DNA from: JANPJV01 sp031425695
GTDB taxonomy: Bacteria; Pseudomonadota; Gammaproteobacteria; Xanthomonadales; SZUA-5
Assembly (NCBI GenBank): GCA_031425695.1
Contig: JANPJV010000076.1
Coordinates: forward strand, 1-64,000
Direction: 5' to 3'
DNA length: 64,000 nt
Shown piece by piece: positions 39,947-49,117 of the stretch. The notes beneath the pieces were generated by a model, which was not told the origin of the DNA, ran no database searches, and saw only the letters and a list, made by a program, of their open reading frames with translations. Every line of letters begins with the position of its first letter. Position 1 is the first letter of the stretch. The position numbers and the translations under genes were made by a program.

Positions 39947-40981
39947 TCATGGGTCGGATAGCGCCCACGCAATCGTCCCTCCTGCGCGCAGCGGCACGCC
40001 GGTTTGATTCCCGAAGCGCACCTCTTGGGGCACCGTCCAGTTCCGCTTCTCCAGGATCAGCGTGTCGCGGTTGCGCGGCAGCCGGTAGAAATCGGGGCCA
40101 TGAAAGCTGGCGAACGCCTCGAGCCGGTCGAGCGCGCCTGCCGCGTCGAAGACTTCGGCGTACAGCTCGATCGCGGCATGGGCAGTGTAGATCCCGGCGC
40201 AGCCGCAAGCGGACTCCTTTGCGTGGCGCGGATGTGGCGCGCTATCGGTGCCGAGGAAAAACTTGGGACTTCCGCCGGTGGCCGCGGCGACGAGCGCGCG
40301 GCGGTGCGTCTCGCGCTGCAACAGCGGCAGGCAGTAGTGATGCGGCCGCAAACCGCCGGCAAACAGAGCATTCCGATTGAGCAGCAGATGGTGGGCTGTC
40401 AGGGTCGCCGCAATGTTGCCAGCAGACTCGCTGACGAAGGCGACCGCAGCGTCAGTGGTGATGTGCTCCAGCACCATGCGCAGCCCGGGAAACGTGCGCA
40501 CCAGCGGCGCCAGACGCTCGATGAAGATCGCCTCACGGTCGAAGACATCGATCTCAGCGTCAGTGACCTCGCCATGCAGAAGCAATGGCAGATCGTGCTC
40601 TTCCATCGCTGCGAGCACTGGATAGACGCGCTTGAGGTCGGTCACGCCGCTTTCAGAATTGGTCGTCGCACCTGCCGGGTAGTACTTGACTGCGTGCACG
40701 AAGCCGCTGGCTTTGGCTCGCGCGATCTCCGCTGGCGGCGTTAGGTCGGTCAGATACAGCGTCATCAGCGGCTCGAATCGCGCATCAGCTGGCAAGGCCT
40801 TGGCGATCCGCTCGCGATACGTGCGCGCGTGCTCGACGGTGGTCACTGGCGGCTTCAAGTTGGGCATCACGACGGCGCGCGCAAACCGCCGCACCGTGTC
40901 CGGGAGCACGGCGGCCAGCACCTCACCATCCCGCAGGTGCAGGTGCCAATCATCAGGTCTGGTGAGGGTCAGGCGCTTCAT
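39947..40981 (-). CDS. pyrC: Dihydroorotase, class II type
   Basis: A 344-residue zinc enzyme that cyclises carbamoyl aspartate to dihydroorotate in pyrimidine synthesis. Metal ligands: DWHLHLRDG near residue 12, the carbamylated Lys in HAVKYYPAGATT, LLLHGEV, EHITT, and the catalytic Asp in LGTDSAPH. It overlaps the TerC gene as ATGA and is part of a stress-type operon, an unusual place for pyrC. Confidence 0.95.
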   Translation of the reverse strand: MKRLTLTRPDDWHLHLRDGEVLAAVLPDTVRRFARAVVMPNLKPPVTTVEHARTYRERIAKALPADARFEPLMTLYLTDLTPPAEIARAKASGFVHAVKYYPAGATTNSESGVTDLKRVYPVLAAMEEHDLPLLLHGEVTDAEIDVFDREAIFIERLAPLVRTFPGLRMVLEHITTDAAVAFVSESAGNIAATLTAHHLLLNRNALFAGGLRPHHYCLPLLQRETHRRALVAAATGGSPKFFLGTDSAPHPRHAKESACGCAGIYTAHAAIELYAEVFDAAGALDRLEAFASFHGPDFYRLPRNRDTLILEKRNWTVPQEVRFGNQTGVPLRAGGTIAWALSDP

Positions 40982-41940
40982 GTCCGCACGCTTTTCCGGG
41001 TGGCGATCAGGCTGGCGATCATGGAAGTGGCGAGGGTCATGGCCACGATCCCCAGGGCCAATCCGATCGGAACTTTGTAGAAGTCGGCAATGAGCATCTT
41101 CGTGCCGACAAACACCAACACCAGCGCCAGCCCGTACTTGAGGAGATGGAAGCGATTGTTCAAATCGGCGAGCAGGAAGAACATCGCCCGCAGTCCCAGG
41201 ACGGCGAAGACGTTTGAGGTAAAGACGATGAACGGATCGCTGGTGATCGCGAAGATGGCCGGGATCGAATCCACCGCGAAGATCAGGTCGGAGAACTCGA
41301 TCAGCACCAGCACCAGGAACAGGGGCGTGAACCAGCGCACACCGTCTTTGATCACGGTGAAGCGCTCCCCGTGATACTCGGTCGAAATGCGCAGGTGTCC
41401 ACGCATCCAGCGTAGTAGGGGGTTCTTTTCCAGGTCGGTGTTTGCGTCAGCAAAGATCAGCATCTTGATGCCGGTGATCACCAGGAACGCACCAAAGAAA
41501 TAGAGAATCCAATGGAACTTCGCCACCAGGACGGCACCGGCAAAGATCGCGATGCCGCGCATGACGATCGCGCCAAGCACGCCGTAGAGCAGCACGCGGC
41601 GCTGGTACTCGGGTGGCACGGCGAAGTAGCTGAAAATCATGATGAACACGAATACGTTGTCGACCGACAGCGACAGTTCAATCAGATAGCCAGTCAGGAA
41701 CTCCAGCGCCTTGGTGTTGGCGACTTCCCGTCCGGCGCTGCCGTCCAGCCACCACCACAACAAACCATTGAAGATCAGCGCCAGGCTGATCCAGGCAAAC
41801 GTCCAGGCACCAGCCTCCCGGGCAGAAACTCGATGGGGGGTCTTGCCACCCAGGACAAACAGGTCGAGTGCCAGCATGACCAAGACAAAGACGATGAACC
41901 CGATCCAGAAAACCGGCGGGGCAAATGTGGTCAGTTCCAT
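40978..41940 (-). CDS. TerC family membrane protein (first of two)
   Basis: A 320-residue inner-membrane protein with nine helices. SLSVDNVFVFIMIF and EFSDLIFAVDSIPAIFAIT are the conserved acidic motifs. TerC proteins are linked to tellurite resistance and to Mn2+ export during metalation of exported proteins. It overlaps HtpX by 10 bases and PyrC by 4. A paralogue lies at 46859-47863. Confidence 0.9.
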   Translation of the reverse strand: MELTTFAPPVFWIGFIVFVLVMLALDLFVLGGKTPHRVSAREAGAWTFAWISLALIFNGLLWWWLDGSAGREVANTKALEFLTGYLIELSLSVDNVFVFIMIFSYFAVPPEYQRRVLLYGVLGAIVMRGIAIFAGAVLVAKFHWILYFFGAFLVITGIKMLIFADANTDLEKNPLLRWMRGHLRISTEYHGERFTVIKDGVRWFTPLFLVLVLIEFSDLIFAVDSIPAIFAITSDPFIVFTSNVFAVLGLRAMFFLLADLNNRFHLLKYGLALVLVFVGTKMLIADFYKVPIGLALGIVAMTLATSMIASLIATRKSVRT

Positions 41941-42833
41941 TGACGTGTTCCTTCAGAGGTCAGCGTGCCGAGGGCAGCGATGCGCTCGTCGAGGGGAGGG
42001 TGACTGGAAAACAGCGCCATCCAGCCGGGTCGGCCATTGATGCCCGCAGTCGCTACGTTTTTCGGCAAATCGCCGGCTTCCATGCCACCCAAGCGGCGCA
42101 GGGCGGCGAGCATCGGTTGCGGCGAACCTAAAAGCGCGGCTGCGCCCGCGTCGGCCCGCAATTCGCGCTGACGTGAAAAGTGCATCACGATCAGGCTGGC
42201 GAGAATGCCGAAGACGATGTCGCAGATGACCACGGTCACCATGTAGGCGACACCGGGGCCTTGTTGCTCGCCGTCCCTGCGCAGCATCGAGTCGACCAGC
42301 CAGCCGACGACCCGCGCGAGGAAGATGACGAAGGTGTTCACCACGCCCTGGATCAGGGTCAGGGTCACCATGTCGCCGTTGGCGACATGGGCCACTTCAT
42401 GCGCCAGAACGGCCTCAGCCTCTTCTCGCGTCATGCTTTGCAAGAGCCCGGTCGACACGGCGACCAGGGCCTTGCTGCGGCTCGCTCCGGTGGCAAAGGC
42501 ATTGGCCTCGCCCTCGTAGATCGCGACTTCAGGCATTGGCAACCGGGCCGTGTCTGCCAAGCGGCGGACCGTTTCCAACAGCCATACCTCGGTTGCGTTT
42601 TCAGGTGTAGTGATGACCCGCGCACCCGTTGACCATTTGGCGATGGTCTTGGACATCCACAGGGAAATGAAAGCACCGCCGAATCCCATCAGCGCGGCGA
42701 ACACCAACAGCCGGCCGAGATCGAGTCCACCGCTGCTGGTGAAGTACTTGTGGGCACCGGTCAGGGTGCAGACCACGCCGAGCACCACCAAGATGGCGAG
42801 ATTTGTGCCAATGAGCAGCGCGATCCGTTTCAT
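41931..42833 (-). CDS. htpX: Membrane protease HtpX
   Basis: A 300-residue M48 zinc protease that degrades misfolded membrane proteins. Two N-terminal helices, VLAHEVAHVANGDMV with the zinc histidines, and the third ligand region RELRADAGAAALLG are seen. ATG 42833 overlaps the TerB-like stop (ATGA). Confidence 0.93.
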   Translation of the reverse strand: MKRIALLIGTNLAILVVLGVVCTLTGAHKYFTSSGGLDLGRLLVFAALMGFGGAFISLWMSKTIAKWSTGARVITTPENATEVWLLETVRRLADTARLPMPEVAIYEGEANAFATGASRSKALVAVSTGLLQSMTREEAEAVLAHEVAHVANGDMVTLTLIQGVVNTFVIFLARVVGWLVDSMLRRDGEQQGPGVAYMVTVVICDIVFGILASLIVMHFSRQRELRADAGAAALLGSPQPMLAALRRLGGMEAGDLPKNVATAGINGRPGWMALFSSHPPLDERIAALGTLTSEGTRQWN

Positions 42834-43309
42834 ATCGTTGGCTCGCTCATGCACTCATCGGAGCTTTCGCGGCGCATCAGCTCCACCAGTTCCGGTCGTC
42901 CAAGAAACCCGACGCCGCCTGGGTACAAACCCCAGTGGTCGATGGTGGCCAGCAGTACGATGTATTCGCTGCTGTGCACTTGGCCGTCAGCATTGACGAC
43001 TGCAGTGCACAAGCGCAGCACCAGGCTTTGCAGCGTGGGGTCGTCGATCTCGGCAAACAGCCCGGCAATCATCCCGGCGTCGATGAGGCAGTCTGTCTCT
43101 GCGATGGCTGAGGCAAGCAAGTCAGTACAAAAATCGTGGGTGATGTCTTGCCATTCCTGGCGCGACAATCCGAGCTGTTCGTGGGCAGCGACTGCCTCGA
43201 GCGTGGCCAGTTCGGCCGGCTGCAACTGGCCGTCGGCAAGCATGGCCAAAACCACGATTCGCGCGGCGGCCTGCGGGCTGTTGCGGGGATACGAGCGCAA
43301 GCAATTCAT
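42830..43309 (-). CDS. TerB-like protein
   Basis: A 159-residue cytoplasmic helical protein. VVLAMLADGQLQPAELATLEAV and AVVNADGQVHSSEYIVL are the paired acidic motifs of TerB-like folds, which bind metal ions. Its start overlaps HPF and its stop overlaps HtpX. Likely a link between TerC and HtpX in an envelope stress response. Confidence 0.75.
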   Translation of the reverse strand: MNCLRSYPRNSPQAAARIVVLAMLADGQLQPAELATLEAVAAHEQLGLSRQEWQDITHDFCTDLLASAIAETDCLIDAGMIAGLFAEIDDPTLQSLVLRLCTAVVNADGQVHSSEYIVLLATIDHWGLYPGGVGFLGRPELVELMRRESSDECMSEPTI

Positions 43310-43677
43310 GTGCGGGGCTCCTCGTTGGCCACGAGGCCAGTTGCAGCTGCAGGCCCGTCAGTTGTGCACGAAACGCTGTGCAGATGCTTGACGACCGCGC
43401 GACCTGCCTGATCCGCAGCGCGATCGATCACTGTGTGCAAATCGTGACCGACGTCCCTGATGAGAACGACGGGAGCACCTGTGAGGTGTACCTGGATGCG
43501 GCAAAACTTGTTGAATTCGCCGCGCGGGCCGTGCTCGTTTCCCAAGCGCAAAGTGACGCGCTGGATGCGGTCCCCATAGCGCGCCAATGCGAATTGAAGT
43601 CGGCGCCGTGCATGGTCCGACAATGCTGTTGTGCAGAAGATTCCGAGGCCGCGGATATCAATGTTCATCAGGCTCAT
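43306..43677 (-). CDS. HPF/RaiA-type ribosome-associated protein
   Basis: A 123-residue protein with the beta-alpha-beta-beta-beta-alpha fold of ribosome hibernation factors (MNIDIRGLGIFCTTALSDHARRRL, then RIQVHLTGAPVVLIRDVGHD and VIDRAADQAGRAVVKHL, in parts). It probably silences ribosomes in stress. First gene of the eight-gene operon; ATG at 43677 or 43668. The duplicated promoter lies directly upstream. Confidence 0.75.
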   Translation of the reverse strand: MSLMNIDIRGLGIFCTTALSDHARRRLQFALARYGDRIQRVTLRLGNEHGPRGEFNKFCRIQVHLTGAPVVLIRDVGHDLHTVIDRAADQAGRAVVKHLHSVSCTTDGPAAATGLVANEEPRT

Positions 43678-43698
43678 CTTCGAACGCCCTGATATGAA

Positions 43699-43780
43699 GG
43701 TGGCTCACACTAAGGCTCCCAGCTAGCGGTTAAAAGTCGAATGTTCTTACTGGTTCAATCGAAAAAACCGTATGATTCAG
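43699..43780 (-). promoter_or_regulatory. NhaR-type promoter region, copy 1 (HPF operon)
   Basis: About 80 percent identical over 82 bp to 49033-49114. Conserved blocks are GTGGCTCAC, TCGAATGTTCTT, TCAATCG and AAAACCGTATGATT. On the minus strand TTGAAC and TTTTAA stand at a spacing close to a sigma-70 promoter. No gene starts on its other side, unlike copy 2. Confidence 0.7.
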
Positions 43781-43830
43781 AAGCTGCTCTGACGGCGGCG
43801 AGAGTGACGGGCGTGCCCCAAAGTTCGGCT

Positions 43831-45753
43831 CTAAATCCGAACCGGCCCGCCGACTTCCATCAGGCGATCCGCCGGGATGCGAAAGTAGCTGCTGGCCGCT
43901 GCGGCATTGCGGTGCATGAGCGCAAAGATTTGATCGCGCCACCAGGGCATGCCGCGGTCCCGGCTCGCGAGCACCGTTTCTCGTCCGGTGAGATAAGTGG
44001 CCGTGTCCGGATCGAAGTCGAGATCGACAACAGCGCGGAGCGCTGCGAGCGCGGCCGGGATATCGGGCGCCTCCATGAAGCCGAAGCGCGCCACGACGAT
44101 ATGGAAAGCGTCGTTGAGTGTTTGAGCGGTCAGGCGTTCTGCGTTTGGCACATAGGGTATGGGCAGGATCTGCACGGTCAGGATGAGATTGCGTTCGTGG
44201 ATCACTTTGTTGTGGCGCAGGTTGAACGCGAGCGCGCGCGGAACGACGGCGCTCTCGGAAGTCAAAAACACCGCCACTCCTGGGACACGCTGTGGCGAAT
44301 TCCGCAGCACCGCGGCTGCAAAGCTCGCCAGCGGGGTGCCTTGTTGATGCAGTTGTCCATGCAATAAGGCGCGGCCGCGGCGCCAGGTCCGCATGCAGGT
44401 GAACGCCACCAGCCCGATCGCCAGCGTCACCCAGGCGCCGGCGCCGCTGAAGAGCTTCGCGGCGTTGGCAAACAAGAAGGCCAGATCGATCATCAGAAAC
44501 AGGGCGCAGAGGGGCAACACCCAGACGCGCGCGCGTTGCCAGCTGGTGTAGGCGACGACTGCCAGTAGCAGAGTGTCCATCAGCATCGTGCCGGTGACCG
44601 ATAAGCCATACGCGGATGCGAGTGCGCTCGAGCTGCCGTAACCCACAGCCAGGGCAACCGTCGCCACGAACAGCAAGCGGTTGATCGCCGGCAGGTAGAC
44701 CTGCCCCATCGAAGCCTGGGACGTGTACCGAATTCGCAGGCGCGGCAAATAGCCCAGATTGATGGCCTGCGCAGCCATCGAGAATGCGCCAGTGATGACC
44801 GCCTGCGAGGCAATCGCCGCAGCTATCGTTGCCAGCGCGATCATTGGAATCTGCGCCCAGGCGGGAATGGACAGGTAGAAAGGATTGGCGATGGCGGCCG
44901 GGTCGCGCAACAACAGCGCACCTTGTCCAAAATAGTTCAACACGAGTGCGGGGAGAACGAAGCCGAACCAGCCCCAGCGGATCGGGGCTTTGCCAAAATG
45001 ACCAAGGTCCGCGTACAGCGCCTCTCCCCCCGTTACGATCAGCACCACGGCACCGAGTACCAGGAATGCGTGCCAGCCGTGGTTGGCGAAAAAGTGCACC
45101 GCCCACCATGGGTTCATGGCACTGAGGATTTCCGGTTCAGACACGATGCTCGCCAGCCCGAAGCCGCCAATGGCGAGGAACCAGACCAGCATCACCGGGC
45201 CGAAAACGCGACCAACGCGCGCCGTGCCGAAGCGTTGGAGGGCAAATAGCCCGGTCAGGATCACCACAGTAATCGGCAAAACCCAAGGGGCCAGGACGGG
45301 CGCAACGACCTCGAGACCCTCGACCGCGCCCAGGACCGTGATCGGCGGCGTGATCATGCTGTCGCCCAGGAACAGAGCTGCCCCAAAAATCCCCAGGACG
45401 CCTGCGCAATAGCCCCAGCGCGACGTAACACTTAAGCCGCGTTGCGCCAATGCGGTCAAAGCCATGATCCCGCCCTCACCACCGTTGTCGGCACGGAGAA
45501 TGACGATCACGTATTTGACGCTCACGACCAGCATCAGCGTCCAGAACCCAAGGGACATCAAGCCTTTGATCGTCGCGGGCTCCGGCGTCAACCCAAATTG
45601 CGGATTGAACATCTCCTTGACCGTGTACAGCGGGCTGGTACCGATATCCCCAAAGACCACTCCGACCGCGCCTACGACCAGTGCGGCGAGTCCAGCGTGA
45701 CTGGAACCTGCCCGATCGGTGGCGGGCTGCAAACTGTCGTTGGTCTTGTTCAT
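43831..45753 (-). CDS. kup: Kup low-affinity potassium transporter
   Basis: A 640-residue inner-membrane K+/H+ symporter. The start of the fold VFGDIGTSPLYTVKEMF, then ADNGGEGGIMALTALAQR and GDSMITPPITVL are diagnostic; about 12 helices and a C-terminal cytoplasmic domain follow. It is downstream of the PLD-TerC operon with a gap of 290 bp and ends 51 bp before promoter copy 1. Confidence 0.96.
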   Translation of the reverse strand: MNKTNDSLQPATDRAGSSHAGLAALVVGAVGVVFGDIGTSPLYTVKEMFNPQFGLTPEPATIKGLMSLGFWTLMLVVSVKYVIVILRADNGGEGGIMALTALAQRGLSVTSRWGYCAGVLGIFGAALFLGDSMITPPITVLGAVEGLEVVAPVLAPWVLPITVVILTGLFALQRFGTARVGRVFGPVMLVWFLAIGGFGLASIVSEPEILSAMNPWWAVHFFANHGWHAFLVLGAVVLIVTGGEALYADLGHFGKAPIRWGWFGFVLPALVLNYFGQGALLLRDPAAIANPFYLSIPAWAQIPMIALATIAAAIASQAVITGAFSMAAQAINLGYLPRLRIRYTSQASMGQVYLPAINRLLFVATVALAVGYGSSSALASAYGLSVTGTMLMDTLLLAVVAYTSWQRARVWVLPLCALFLMIDLAFLFANAAKLFSGAGAWVTLAIGLVAFTCMRTWRRGRALLHGQLHQQGTPLASFAAAVLRNSPQRVPGVAVFLTSESAVVPRALAFNLRHNKVIHERNLILTVQILPIPYVPNAERLTAQTLNDAFHIVVARFGFMEAPDIPAALAALRAVVDLDFDPDTATYLTGRETVLASRDRGMPWWRDQIFALMHRNAAAASSYFRIPADRLMEVGGPVRI

Positions 45754-46043
45754 TGGATTTTGAAATGCCTAGAGCGCTGGCGATGAGATCGATATCTAGG
45801 CGGCGGTGCTGCAGATCGACAGCCGCGGGGATGGATGTGTGAACCGCCACGAGGGTGGCGATGTGGGACGCTGACTCGACGCCCGAAGGCCCGAAACGTA
45901 TCCGATCAACAATCCGCCCAGGAGCATCGCGCTGGCGCGCGCCGGGAACACCTCGTTGAGCGTCGCCGACAGCTGCCTCGAATCGAGGCACTCGTCATCG
46001 GTTGGCGCGCCGCGGTTGGCAGCGCATTGAGCGGCGACGCTGA
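45754..46043. other. Gap between the coiled-coil gene and kup
   Basis: 290 bp without a supported gene. A minus-strand frame here reads through a hydrophobic SAMLLGGLLIGYVSG but has no upstream start or ribosome-binding site. No FNR box or NhaR-type block is visible; the kup promoter is not evident. Confidence 0.4.
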
Positions 46044-46847
46044 TCAGGGGGCCGCTTCTGCCGCAAGCGGCGTTTCGCGAACCTCGATGTGCAGCCGTCC
46101 ATCGCGGGTGGCGGCTTCCACCAGCAGTTGCCGATCGGCCCGGTACAGTGCCTCCAATGACCCGTCGCGCTCGCCGATGACTTGCTCGGCGTAGCCGAGT
46201 CCCAATAGTTCCCTGCGCAACTCGCTGACCTGGAAGCCGTCGGACTCAGCCACATAGGTGTACTCCGCGACCGCACCGGCTTCACGAAAACCCACTTGGC
46301 GGACGGGCAGCGCGCTCGGCCAAAGCTGTGGATCCCGCCCAGCAACGGTGGTCACTGCCCGCGTAACCGAATCCATTTTGGCCGTCACTGCCGCGCTGGC
46401 TGCCGCCGCGGTGGCGGCCAGGCTACGTGTGGCCTCCTGCCCGGCGGCATCGACGGCGCGGTCAATGGCCAACTGCGGTTCCGCCAGAACCTCGGCGGCG
46501 CGGTCGCGGGTCTGGTCGACTGTCGCCCGGGCGTCAGCGAGGATGCGGGCGGCATCCTGCGTCGCCGCAGCGGTCGCCCGCTGCAGAGCGGTTTGCGGCT
46601 CCACCAGAACCTCCGCCGCTCGCTCACGCGACGTCGCCACCGTCGCCTTAGCGTCTTCGATTGCACGCGTGGCTTCCTGGCGCGATTGCGAGACCGATTC
46701 AGTCACGCTGGTGAGCGCTTGCGTGCCCCACTCGGTCAGGTGCCAGACCGCCACGGCACTGACCACGACGAGCGCAAGGATGGTCACTGCAACAATCCCG
46801 ACGATGCCGAACAAGATGCCGCGGCGATTGGATTTCAGATTTTTCAT
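46044..46847 (-). CDS. Membrane-anchored Ala-rich coiled-coil protein
   Basis: A 267-residue protein with one N-terminal helix (GILFGIVGIVAVTILALVVV), then about 150 residues of Ala/Glu/Arg heptads with two near-identical blocks (ATSRERAAEVLVEPQTALQRA and DQTRDRAAEVLAEPQLAIDRA, each quoted in part), and a small C-terminal domain. It resembles apolipoprotein-like or methyl-accepting-like coiled coils; no family is certain. AAGGAGA precedes ATG 46847. It is 11 bp after TerC. Confidence 0.6.
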   Translation of the reverse strand: MKNLKSNRRGILFGIVGIVAVTILALVVVSAVAVWHLTEWGTQALTSVTESVSQSRQEATRAIEDAKATVATSRERAAEVLVEPQTALQRATAAATQDAARILADARATVDQTRDRAAEVLAEPQLAIDRAVDAAGQEATRSLAATAAAASAAVTAKMDSVTRAVTTVAGRDPQLWPSALPVRQVGFREAGAVAEYTYVAESDGFQVSELRRELLGLGYAEQVIGERDGSLEALYRADRQLLVEAATRDGRLHIEVRETPLAAEAAP

Positions 46848-46858
46848 GAGTGTCTCCT

Positions 46859-47863
46859 TCAAGAACCAGATGAGGTTGAATGGGTCACGGCTTTGCGGGT
46901 CCGATAGAGGCTGTAGACGATGCCGCCGCCCAGCAGCGCTCCCGTAACACCGAGCGAGACCATTGGCGCGACCTTGCCGTACACCTGCGCCCAGAAAATC
47001 TTGGCGCCGACGAAGATCAGCACGAGCGCCAGCGCGTACTTGAGGTAGTGGAAGCGATCGACGACTGCGGCGAGCGCGAAATACAGTGCGCGCAGGCCCA
47101 GGATGGCGAAGATGTTCGAGGTGTAGACGATGAACGGGTCCTGGGTGATGGCAAAAATCGCCGGCACCGAATCGACCGCAAAGATCAAGTCGACGAACTC
47201 GACCAGCACCAGCGCCAGGAATAGCGGCGTTGCCCACCACACCAGTTTTGCCGAGGGCGAAGCGTCTTTGGGCGCACGCACGAAGAAGCGGCTCCCGTGC
47301 AACGCGGGCGTGACCCGCATCCGCCTTTGCAGGAATCCAATGAATGGGTTGGACGCCAGATCCGGCTTGCTATCGACCATCCAGAGCATCTTCACGCCAG
47401 TCAGCAGCAGGAAGGCGCCGAAGATCCACATGATCCAGTCGAAGCGTGTAATCAGCGCCGCCCCGAGCCCGATCATCACCGCGCGCATCACGATGACACC
47501 GAGAATTCCCCAGAACAGCACGCGGTACTGGTAAGCCGGCGGGATCGCGAAATAAGTGAAGATCATCGCGATCACGAAGACATTGTCGATCGCCAACGTC
47601 TTTTCGATCATGAAGCCGGTCAGGTACTCCATGCCCGAATTGGCGCCGAGGTACCACCACACCCACGCACCGTACAGCAGTGCCAGGGCGATGTATCCGA
47701 TCGACAAGACGATGCTCTCGCGAATGCCGATCACGCGATCGTTCCGGTGCAGGACGCCGAGATCAAAGGCCAGCAGCACCGCGACGATGCCGACGAAACT
47801 GAGCCAAAGCCAAGCCGCCTTGCCCAGGAACTCCTGGGCGAGGAACATTTCTATCGAGTCCAT
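46859..47863 (-). CDS. TerC family membrane protein (second)
   Basis: A 334-residue relative of the TerC at 40978-41940. KTLAIDNVFVIAMIF and EFVDLIFAVDSVPAIFAIT are the conserved acidic motifs; nine helices. It is coupled to the PLD gene (9-bp gap) and the coiled-coil gene, so one operon makes a set parallel to HtpX-TerC. Confidence 0.9.
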   Translation of the reverse strand: MDSIEMFLAQEFLGKAAWLWLSFVGIVAVLLAFDLGVLHRNDRVIGIRESIVLSIGYIALALLYGAWVWWYLGANSGMEYLTGFMIEKTLAIDNVFVIAMIFTYFAIPPAYQYRVLFWGILGVIVMRAVMIGLGAALITRFDWIMWIFGAFLLLTGVKMLWMVDSKPDLASNPFIGFLQRRMRVTPALHGSRFFVRAPKDASPSAKLVWWATPLFLALVLVEFVDLIFAVDSVPAIFAITQDPFIVYTSNIFAILGLRALYFALAAVVDRFHYLKYALALVLIFVGAKIFWAQVYGKVAPMVSLGVTGALLGGGIVYSLYRTRKAVTHSTSSGS

Positions 47864-47872
47864 GGTGATTCC

Positions 47873-49015
47873 TTAGGCGAGTAAACGAAGCTTTCGGCGC
47901 GCTATCAGCGGGTCGAGCCAGGCCAGGGCGACATAGGCGAAGCGTCGGTAGACCCTGGTCAGCAACCTTGGTGTTTCGCTGCGAAATGGACGCGCGTGCT
48001 GCTGAATCTGGTCGACAATGGCGCGCGCCTGCGTAGCGACGCCGGCATCCTCGATCCTGAGCATCAGGTCGAAGTTGATGCGCAGACTGCGCGGATCGAA
48101 ATTCGCCGAGCCGAGGTAGACCACGTCGTCGGCAACCACAAGCTTGGCGTGCAACATGGCTGGAAGGTACTCATAGGCGCGGATGGCGGTCTGCGCGAGC
48201 CCCTCCAGCACATGCGCGGAGGCGTGATGTGCGAGCGCCACGTCGCCCGCCGCCGGGACAATGATGCGGACCTGTCCGCGCCTGGCGACACCCGCGAGGA
48301 GCTTGCGGAGCCGAGTCGTCGGGACGAAGTACGCGGCCAGCACGTCGATGCTGCGAGCGCGTGCAAGGTCACGGTGCAGTCGGCGGCGATAACGGCGGCC
48401 GCCACGACCTGCCCCGGCGAAGAACAGCTCCCAATCTGCCCCGTGGCCGGCTTGCGGCATCGTGGCCGCAGTCGGCAAGTGGTCGAAGGGCGCCAGTTCC
48501 CACATGTGCGCGAAGGAACGCGCCAGCGTGGCCACGCATTCCGGCTCATGAACACAGACACCAAGATCACGCCAGCCTTGCTCGATCCCATCGCCGTCGT
48601 ACTCGTCGGCCACATTGCAGCCACCGACGAATGCTTGGCCGGCGTCGATCACCACCAGCTTTCTGTGATTGCGAAAGCTGAGTCGGGTCAAGCGCCTGGG
48701 GTTGAACCATTCAAGCTGGACACCCGCCGCCGCCATTTCGCCGAACGTCAGTTGCGCTCCCTCGCTGCCGAAGGCGTCGAGGAGCACGCGAACTTGGCAA
48801 CCACGACCGGCTGCCCGTGCCATCGCGGCCCCAAGGCGGTCGGCCAACTGACCAGGCGACCAGACGTAGAACTCGACGTCGATCGAGCACCGTGCGCGAT
48901 CGATCGCCTCGAGAATGGCCGCGAACCATTCGCGGCCCGTTGCGTACCAGGCGAGGGACGGCGCTACCGAGGTCAGCATGGCAGGGGTGCGCACTGATGA
49001 ATCAACCAGAAGCAT
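47873..49015 (-). CDS. Phospholipase D family cardiolipin synthase-like protein
   Basis: A 380-residue enzyme with two HKD motifs: FRNHRKLVVIDAGQAFVGG and MLHAKLVVADDVVYLGSANFD. It has the ClsB/ClsC layout without N-terminal membrane helices and probably makes cardiolipin or a related phospholipid at the inner membrane. ATG 49015 has GGAGG 7 nt upstream; the longer frame to 49375 runs over the promoter and nhaR start and is rejected. Confidence 0.85.
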   Translation of the reverse strand: MLLVDSSVRTPAMLTSVAPSLAWYATGREWFAAILEAIDRARCSIDVEFYVWSPGQLADRLGAAMARAAGRGCQVRVLLDAFGSEGAQLTFGEMAAAGVQLEWFNPRRLTRLSFRNHRKLVVIDAGQAFVGGCNVADEYDGDGIEQGWRDLGVCVHEPECVATLARSFAHMWELAPFDHLPTAATMPQAGHGADWELFFAGAGRGGRRYRRRLHRDLARARSIDVLAAYFVPTTRLRKLLAGVARRGQVRIIVPAAGDVALAHHASAHVLEGLAQTAIRAYEYLPAMLHAKLVVADDVVYLGSANFDPRSLRINFDLMLRIEDAGVATQARAIVDQIQQHARPFRSETPRLLTRVYRRFAYVALAWLDPLIARRKLRLLA

Positions 49016-49032
49016 CACTTGGCCTCCGCGAC

Positions 49033-49114
49033 GGTGGCTCACCTTAAGACTCCCGGTTAGCGGTGTAAATTCGAATGTTCTTGGTGTATCAATCGTAAAA
49101 ACCGTATGATTTAG
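49033..49114. promoter_or_regulatory. NhaR-type divergent promoter region, copy 2
   Basis: The counterpart of 43699-43780. It lies between the PLD operon and nhaR, the normal place for LysR-type autoregulation and target control. On the minus strand TTGATA and TTTACA could serve as -35 and -10. Confidence 0.7.
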
Positions 49115-49117
49115 GTG

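Noticed and set aside
45800..46043. Possible small membrane protein on the minus strand after the coiled-coil gene
   Set aside because: The frame includes a hydrophobic stretch but has no usable start codon outside the neighbouring gene.
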